The notes beneath the pieces are model-generated. The model was not told the origin of the DNA. It worked only from the letters and a program-made list of their open reading frames with translations, and ran no database searches. A stretch of 64,000 nucleotides of DNA from Puccinia triticina (taxonomy: Eukaryota > Basidiomycota > Pucciniomycetes > Pucciniales > Pucciniaceae), in assembly GCF_026914185.1 (NCBI RefSeq), contig NC_070563.1, positions 186,001 to 250,000 on the forward strand, given 5' to 3'. The position numbers and the translations under genes are program-made. Shown here in pieces: positions 57,324 through 64,000 of this stretch. Every line of letters begins with the position of its first letter. Positions within the stretch are counted from its first letter, which is position 1.

Positions 57324-57491
57324 TAGGATCCATTTTGGCTCCGGATGGTCTGCTGAGCAACTGAGAGTGAATTAGTGACAACTTCGTCATAATGAAGGAA
57401 GTACCAGGTACCATGGTCGTCGTCATTGTCACACTTTCAACACCTAGCCGGTCAAAACACCAACAGGAGGGGCATGGCGGTGGCGTAGCTG

Positions 57492-58004
57492 TTAGGGCTT
57501 GATTAATGTGGCACTTGAGTGGGTGGATCTTGAGAGCCGTAGTGCTGGATCTTCTATAAAACAGGCTTTGACTTGTTTGTTTGTTTCCCCCAGGGCGTCC
57601 TCTGCCGCTGTACTTCCAGCGTGCGGTTTGTGCTCAACCCCCTCCGCTGTTGCACTTGCACAGTTTGAGGGGCTAAAGAGTTGGCCCCCGGGTTCTGCAG
57701 CCTTTGCTGCGGGATGGGGGCCTTCAACACCCTTCCTTTTTGACCTTTGCGCTTGACGCAGGCTGGAGGTTGGCCCAGACGCAACAGCCATTGCTGTTCA
57801 CAACACCTTTGGTGTTGTTTGGGGGCATTTGAGATTTCTTTTTTTTCAGTTCTGTTGTATGTGTATGAAACCTTGTTTTTTTTTTTTGTGTTTTATAATA
57901 AGGGGAAACCCTTGATGTTTTTTTCCCTATTTTGACAAAATGTAAGGGGAACCCCTTGATTTTTTTTCAACTTTTTACAAAACTGTGTCTTTAATAAACT
58001 TGGA
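57492..58004 (-). repeat. Helitron 5' domain, internal copy
   Basis: 57582-58004 is homologous to 61553-61942, including the aaggggaaacccttgat blocks and the terminal ctgtgtctttaataaactt. Frames here are coincidental. Confidence 0.7.
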
Positions 58005-58570
58005 TTCTGAGAAATTTGCGCAAAATTGGAAAATTTTCACTTTCATTTTTTTTCTGTCATAATCATTCTTGGGAACTTATTTTACACCCCTGCAGCCAAT
58101 CCCATGACTTTGGGTCTGTTGCTTGAGCTTCTGCAATGAAAAATGCAGTTCCAAAAACATTAGATGACCCACTGTACATACATACTTGAAGATTAGCAAA
58201 TCCACCAAATTAGACCCACAGTGCACGCAGCATGTGCTCTTGAGAGGGCTTCTGCCCGCTGTAAAATTTTGATGGGCTTTGGGTACCCCAGTGAGAAGGT
58301 ATTTTTTCTGTAATTTCTTATAAAATTACATTTCCGACTCCCAATCTATGCGGGGAAATTACATTCCAACTCCCAAAAATTATGTTTTGGGAGTCAGAAT
58401 GTAAGTTTTGGGAGTCAAATAGTCAAGCCCCTCAAAGAAAGCCAAAAATTACATGCAAGTACAACATTGGTGCGCAATATAAATAAACACGTGTGGAACT
58501 GGTTGTTGCTACACATAATGGATGCCACAGTCAAAATGTTTTAAACAGCCAAACAGTTGACAGTATGAAA

Positions 58571-61270
58571 TCAGCCGGCAAACAGCCGGATGCCGAGGTA
58601 GATTGTTGATCCGCCGAGACGGATCAGCGCCACTGTGGAACAAAAAGGGAGGGGAGAAGTTGGAGGATTGGTCAGAAGGACGGTCTGATGATTGACACCA
58701 GGGCGGAGACTTACTGAAGGCTACAAAGCCAAGAATGATGATCATGTATAGCCGGACCTTCAAGCTGGCTTTTCCCAAAGCAAAGGAGCTTCTCACATCG
58801 CCATCCAATATGCAAGCGACCACGATACCCTAGATAACCCAGCGCTCAGCGAGTGTACCTATAAGAATCGATCAAGGCGGATCGGGAGGAGACTTACGTT
58901 GGCGAGCGTCCAGAGCAGGACAACGTTTGTTCGGACGCTTTTGTAATAGTCTTGCTTTAGAGCTTCTTTCTCCTTGTCCGACCGGTTCTTTTCGACCAAT
59001 TTCGGCCGAGTTTTCAGGTTCATCAGCGCTTCGTCATAAGTCTGGTCAAGAGCTTTCTGCTCCAGCGGGCATGTGATCTCTACTTTCGAATCGCCAGCAA
59101 AGACTGCCACTCCCAGGTCGGTTTATATGATGTTCTGGTACTTCGTTCCCCAAGAAAACTCATGCTACGCCGTGTCAAAAGGGTACGCACACGAAATTCA
59201 GTCTGAGAATCGTCAAAGAATCACACAGTTGTGTGGCACCAAATTGCTGGCTTACAAGGTTTGCGAATGTATAGACGTTGAGTACGTTGATATATGCTGG
59301 GGCCAATAACCTGAGAGGAATAAACACTCAATGATGAGTGATGTTTGGTTCAAATTCTGATAGATTGGCTGAGTGGTTACTCACAAATACTGCAACATGC
59401 AGGTTAGCAAATGCCACGGATCTAGCGCCAGGACACTTGACGTGATCCAAGAACCCGAGTCGAGCAAAATGCCAGATCAGTCAGCGAGCGGGTCAAGGAT
59501 AATCGGATAAGAGCCAGATTGCTCGATCTTACCCAAAGTAGCAATCAATGAAATGACGATTTGCGCATACAGGGTGGCATTGGCTCCACCCTTGACAGCT
59601 TTGACTAAAATCAACACACACGCGACCAACATGTAGAGTGCAAGGCATCCAAAAATTATCATAGCAGAAATATATTTCCACTTGGCCCTGGGAAGGATAG
59701 AATGAAAGTCAACTATTTGTTTTCAGGCTAGTAACTGAAAGTCACCTCACTGACCCTTGTGGCCGGTTTCCCATGGATAGCAAAAAGCACCCTATCAAAG
59801 TTCCAGTATAGAGATACTAAGCAATAGCATTCTACACATGTTAATCATCTTACTCTCGTATGCGACTAAAGCGAGCAAGTAATCTTACGTGTAATGAAGT
59901 ATTGATGATTGTGATTGCCTTGGGCATTTTCAGAGATGGGTCTTCGAGTGAGGATGATAGTAGTACAAAAAAAATGTACTGATGTAGGACAGCAGCATGT
60001 TAGCTCACGCTGGAATAACTGAGAAAAGCCGAGAGGGGGGGGGAGGGATCATGCTCACGTAGTTTGCCAATCCATACCAAGCAAATAAAAGATTCAAAAA
60101 GTTGTAGAGTCCTTCGAAGTAGAGTGCAAGAGCCTGCTTTCGGGAGTGTTCGGTGCGAGACATCTGGCCTATATGTGCCAAGGAATAAATAGCGGCGAAG
60201 AAGCTTCCGTTGAGCCAACGACGGCGCTGACTGATGAATTCTGGGACCTCGTTGGGCACATCGGTCTCGCCCCAGGCGCTCTTGACGTACTTGAGCACCC
60301 AGTTGTGCCCGCGTTTGGCCACCAGCTCCCAGCACAGGATCCGGTCCTCGGCCAGATACATGTTCGACGTAAACACATCCGCATCCCGACCGGCAAGCGT
60401 TTCGCCCTTGAAGTACGACGCTAGCGGTCCTCGCCCGATCTCATCGTTCTTGAGTGCAATGTATCAATAGGCTGAGAATGCGCCGGGTAGAACAGATATA
60501 TAGCCGAATACGGATTCCGTTCGTTTATCCAAGATGTCTAGAAGACCAACCAACATTCTCATCATCAGTATCTCACAAGGCATAGCGCAGGTGTGAGTGC
60601 CTAATAACGTGCTCACTTGACATTTTATATTCGAAGTTTTGAGCGGCCACTATGGGGTTGAGTAGTCCGAGCCAGCCTTTGCCTTTCATTGCACAAATCT
60701 CACCACACGCGCCACCGACGTTTGAGTTGAGATCCATTCATTTCCAGAGATGGTACAAGCTACGCGGGCCCGGTTTGGTGCCCACCTCGAGAAGCACGCA
60801 GACGTTGGGCTGAAGAAGTGGACAGAAGGCATTGAACATCCACCAGTGAGAGTTGATCTTCTTCTGGTTGCGCTCTTTCATGCAGAAGATGATCTGTGTG
60901 GGCACAATTCCCTTCTCTAATCCCTTGAACTTCAGGTCACTGTCTACCAAAAGTTGGGTGGTGAACTCGTAAATGTGTGCTGTCACGGGTTGGTCTTGAA
61001 ACATGTTGGATCCTACACCAGCTTGATAAACACCTAATGCGGAAAGACTACCCCCCAAGAAACCCTGTATTAGCGCTGACAGGACTATGTATGTACGGTG
61101 ACCAGGAGAGCTTACCAGTCGAGAACTCGTGGATGAATGACCTTCTGCCCATCCGCAACGATGCAGACCACCACTTTCTTCCAGCCGTCTTTTCCCCACG
61201 TCCTGGATTTATTTCTGGTGCAAAGATGGGCGATGTTTTCTTTGAGGATGGTAATAAGGCGACACGTATG
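58571..61270 (-). pseudogene. chitin synthase (division 1), 5'-truncated, two nonsense changes
   Basis: Exon pieces on minus read: [171 protein letters not shown] and ILDGDVRSSFALG, ending RLFAG then stop at 58571. EDR and QRRRW are the catalytic signatures of family 2 chitin synthases. The N-terminal third is missing: homology stops near 61270 at the Helitron 5' domain. An in-frame TGA (60466-60464) replaces the Arg of SAYRY, and a TAA (59125-59123) lies just before TDLGV. One intron near 59440-59530 lacks an AG acceptor. It is captured and dead. Confidence 0.88.
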
Positions 61271-63058
61271 TTATGCTAGATGGGCATTGATAGCAGCGAT
61301 AACAGCTCGCACAAATTACCCTCACCCCTAGAGTCAGGTTGCGCCACGGTGGTTTGTTAGTGCACAGCAATGATAGGGTGGTGTGGCGGTAGGTTGCAGA
61401 TAGCAACGGTGGATATGTACAACGTCGTGGCGAGGGTAACGGTGAATTTGATTCAGCGCGAGCTGAGAGAACGGCGGCGGCGAGTCCAGCAACGCAGCAA
61501 AGGACAAACTGCTTAAAAGAGAGGCAGCGTTTGAGATTATTGATTCCCCAGGGCAATTGGAAATGCTGCACTTCCAGCTATCCATTGCCCTCAACCCCTC
61601 CGCTGTTGCACATGCGCAGTCTGAGGGGCAAAGAGTGGGCCCCCCACTGGTCCGTAGCCTTAGCTGCTGGCCGGGGGCCTTCATGTCCATCCCTTTTGAC
61701 CCGCGCGCTAGACGCGGGCTGGGGGGTGAGCCTGAGTACACAGCTCTGCTGTTGTTGGGGGGCTAGGTCGAGATTTTATTTTTTGAATGATTGTTGTATG
61801 GAGATTATTGCGGTCATTTTTTGGAATTTTTACATAAGGGGAAACCCTTGATTTTTTTTTTGCTCTTTTGTTATTTTATAGGGGGAACCCTTGATCTTGT
61901 TTTTTACAATTCAGATAAAACTGTGTCTTTAATAAACTTGGATTATTTTACTTACAATAAGAAATATATCTTCAGTTTTATCAAATCTTACAAAACTTAC
62001 TAGAATTAAGCCCTTAAAGTCTTGAGGTTCTTCTGGGGTGAATCTGAGCAGATTCAGACGAAGGAATGTGGCTAAAATCAGCAACTATGGATCTTACCAG
62101 GCAGAGAACAAGTGTTGAGCACATGTTGGAAGCGGGTAATAATCAAAGTGGGTGTAATAGCATGAGGAAAGGGCTTTTTGGGAGGACAGAGGGCTCTTTA
62201 AATACCTTTTGCAGCCCTCTGAGGCGCCCAGGGGAGCCTCAGGGGCACTGGCCAACTTGTGGGCGCCTGCAAACAGGTTTTTTGCCGTGTTGATGGCGCC
62301 ATAGAGGCTTGAAACCCTTTGAGAGTGTGCCAAGGGAGACTAAATCAGTATTTTGATACCCAGTTCAACCTTGCTACATGTGTGGTACAGAAGGGGCTGA
62401 GACGTGTGGCCATTTGTTCCAGAATGGGCCACAGTATTTCCCAATCTAGTGTACTGTGCAAGTCCTTCTGCTGTGTCAGGAATATTCTGTTTACATCCAT
62501 GTGACATCATTACATATGTACAGATTATGTAATGTGTGTAGTGTTTCACGTGGTGGTGGAAGGGCAGACTTGATGTCATTACTTCCCTGGTGGGCGTGCT
62601 GTAATGTACAGGTAGCCCTTTTGGGGTTTCATTCATTTTTGGAGCTCTGTGCCGTCTTTGGGCCAAGTGCGCAGCACGCGGGTTTAGTTTTAACTCAACC
62701 TAAGTTGGGCTATCTTCTAAACTAAACATAACACTTCAGTTTCATGGTTATTGAAGTGTTATAAGCATATGTACATATGTATATAAGCATACAGGTGCAT
62801 TCACACGGGACGTGGTGCACCTGTTAAACTTTGAAGTCAATTTACACAAGGAAGGAATAACAATTAAGGGTACCTTGAAGTGAGGTACTCTAGGTTAAAT
62901 TAGGCTTAGATTAAGAATATGAAATAATATTCCAGGTTTTATATGTGGAAGTATAAGTAATGTTAGTAATAATGTCTCTTTCTTATGTAATGATATTTCA
63001 TGTTTGCTTTTGATATTATGTCACAGTGGCTCTGACATAGTAGCCAGCTGACAAAGGA

Positions 63059-63965
63059 GAACAGATGAGCTAACGGCGCTTGTTGCCTAGACCGACACAG
63101 GTTAAACACTAGGACCGCCATCCATCTACACATCCCCTTCTTACCAACTTCACCCTAAGAGAGCGGCCTATTGCCTGCTCTTAGGTAAATCCTCATCTCC
63201 ATTTCATTCTCTTATCAAGACTAAGTTGTAATAAGCTTTACAAACTCTTAATAAGAAATAAAATTATCTTAGTCGTCTGAAACTTTTCAAAAACCTGCTA
63301 CATGGGGCTTTAAATTTAAATTTGAGAGATAGATGCAATATGGATGTGAATACAAAAGTTGTGATTTTCTACATAAAAGCCTGTCAGCCTCAGGCAAAGA
63401 ATGTGACTTTAGTCCTAAGCCTCTCCTTTGGAGATGCTTTGCGCCTCCTCAGAGAGGCTTAGTTAAGCTTGGAACGCCTAGCTGTACAATCTAAGGTTGT
63501 GCCCCAAAAGCAGGGTTCGGGGCATGACTTTGGGATCATTCCCCAGGGCAGTATCCTAGCCCCCAAGCTCCTAGCTGTAGCCTGTATCTTGACTCTTTGG
63601 AGGCAACCCAACCGTTATCCGTGGAATCTATTGCACGGCTGGGCATTCAAGGGTGAGGTGGGGTGGAGTGACTGCCTAGGATCTTTGGTTTGGATCTTAC
63701 TGAACCAGTGAGCACCAAAGATTGTGGTTTGCTTGGGCAGACCATAACTTAACACAATTCCCCCTGGTGGGAGGCTCACTGTGGCTGGCCGTGAAGCAGC
63801 GCCCCCTCCCGCACCAGAGAGCAGACAATGGTATACACCACACCAATTTGGGCCATAGAAACTCAACCAATCAGCTTCAAGTCACTAGTTTTGTTGAGAT
63901 GGTTCAAAACAGTCTTCAAAGCACAAATATGAAAAAACAAACATAGAAACAAAAATTATGTAATT
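63059..63965. other. unassigned sequence with fold-back repeat piece
   Basis: It continues the unique sequence interrupted by LTR B at 54422. 63380-63465 is a copy of the cctaagcctctcc...ggcttag palindrome seen at 36492. No gene was recognised. Confidence 0.4.
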
Positions 63966-63971
63966 TACCAA

Positions 63972-64000
63972 AATTAAGGGTGTTAATAAATGTACCGGGT
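63972..64000. mobile_element. left end of another hAT-like element, cut by the window
   Basis: gggtgttaataaatgtaccg matches the terminus of the 36997-41293 element; the rest lies beyond the window. Confidence 0.5.

Larger units (their letters stand above)
55480..61942 (-). mobile_element. 6.5-kb Helitron with captured RhoGEF-like and chitin synthase pieces
   Basis: On minus it starts TCCAAGTTTATTAAAGACAC (61942) after an A, and ends GCGGCGCAGCCGCC, then TTGGACTCTAG, followed by T (55480). A second, internal 5' terminus with the same sequence lies at 58004. The 400 bp inside each 5' terminus are homologous (57582-58004 and 61553-61942). There is thus one 3' end and two possible 5' ends, giving a 2.5-kb and a 6.5-kb version. 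No replicase is encoded. Confidence 0.72.
54733..61992. mobile_element. solo LTR C (~797 bp) inside LTR B, TSD AAACT, split by a Helitron
   Basis: Starts TGTTGGAATACAG and ends TCTTACA (TG...CA). AAACT occurs at 54728-54732 and 61993-61997. Its body is 54733-55479 plus 61943-61992; the rest is a Helitron. Confidence 0.8.
54423..63053. mobile_element. solo LTR B, TSD AAGGA, split by a nested insertion
   Basis: 54423-54732 plus 61993-63053 together match solo LTR A. AAGGA flanks the outer ends (54418-54422 and 63054-63058). The 7.26-kb interruption has its own TSD (AAACT). Confidence 0.9.

Noticed and set aside
57492..57791. Minus frame of 99 codons and the similar one at 61334-61741 as a small gene family
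   Set aside because: Both fall in the homologous Helitron 5' domains; similarity is due to the repeat, and no conserved start or domain is seen.
54733..61992. A complete LTR retrotransposon carrying a chitin synthase gene
   Set aside because: Only one LTR's worth of sequence is present (both ends belong to a single LTR) and the gene cargo lies within Helitron termini, so a solo LTR with a nested Helitron explains it better.

Overview
The window is nuclear DNA of a filamentous fungus. Short GT-AG introns (about 50-90 bp), a chitin synthase relic, a fungal-type DUF2235 hydrolase and an opsin-related gene show this. The extreme load of nested transposable elements makes a basidiomycete, most likely a rust (Pucciniales), the best guess; that placement is inference.

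Only two cellular genes look complete or nearly so: a 10-exon DUF2235 alpha/beta-hydrolase gene (4470-6711, minus) and an opsin-related seven-helix gene (34300-35656, minus). Nearly everything else is mobile DNA, and much of it can be delimited because target-site duplications (TSDs) are still visible.

Layout. 1-9.5 kb: hAT-type MITEs around the DUF2235 gene. 9.7-14.8 kb: an intact Copia element with 107-bp LTRs. 9.5-26.1 kb: nested Helitron ends, in which lie the first copy of a 698-bp TA-flanked MITE, a TRIM-like LTR element whose LTR holds a tRNA-like cloverleaf, and a 1.2-kb fold-back element inserted in that LTR. 26.4-27.9 kb: a 1.5-kb Helitron carrying a piece of a G-protein beta-subunit gene. 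28.1-32.2 kb: a 4.1-kb terminal-inverted-repeat (TIR) element built of alternating palindrome arrays and TATA-bearing modules. 34.3-35.7 kb: the opsin gene. 36.8-49.9 kb: a 13-kb MULE with 9-bp TSDs, encoding a decayed transposase plus OTU domain, and containing a 4.3-kb hAT-like element, a second copy of the 698-bp MITE, a tRNA-like gene and a 2-kb MULE-type fold-back element. 52.5-63.1 kb: two solo LTRs of one family; the second is split by another solo LTR, itself split by a 6.5-kb Helitron carrying RhoGEF-like and chitin-synthase pieces.

The recurring unexplained theme is an array of 43- to 60-bp hairpin units around a GATGACCGG / CCGGTCATC core. It occurs inside elements of several different transposon classes, each with its own spacer.
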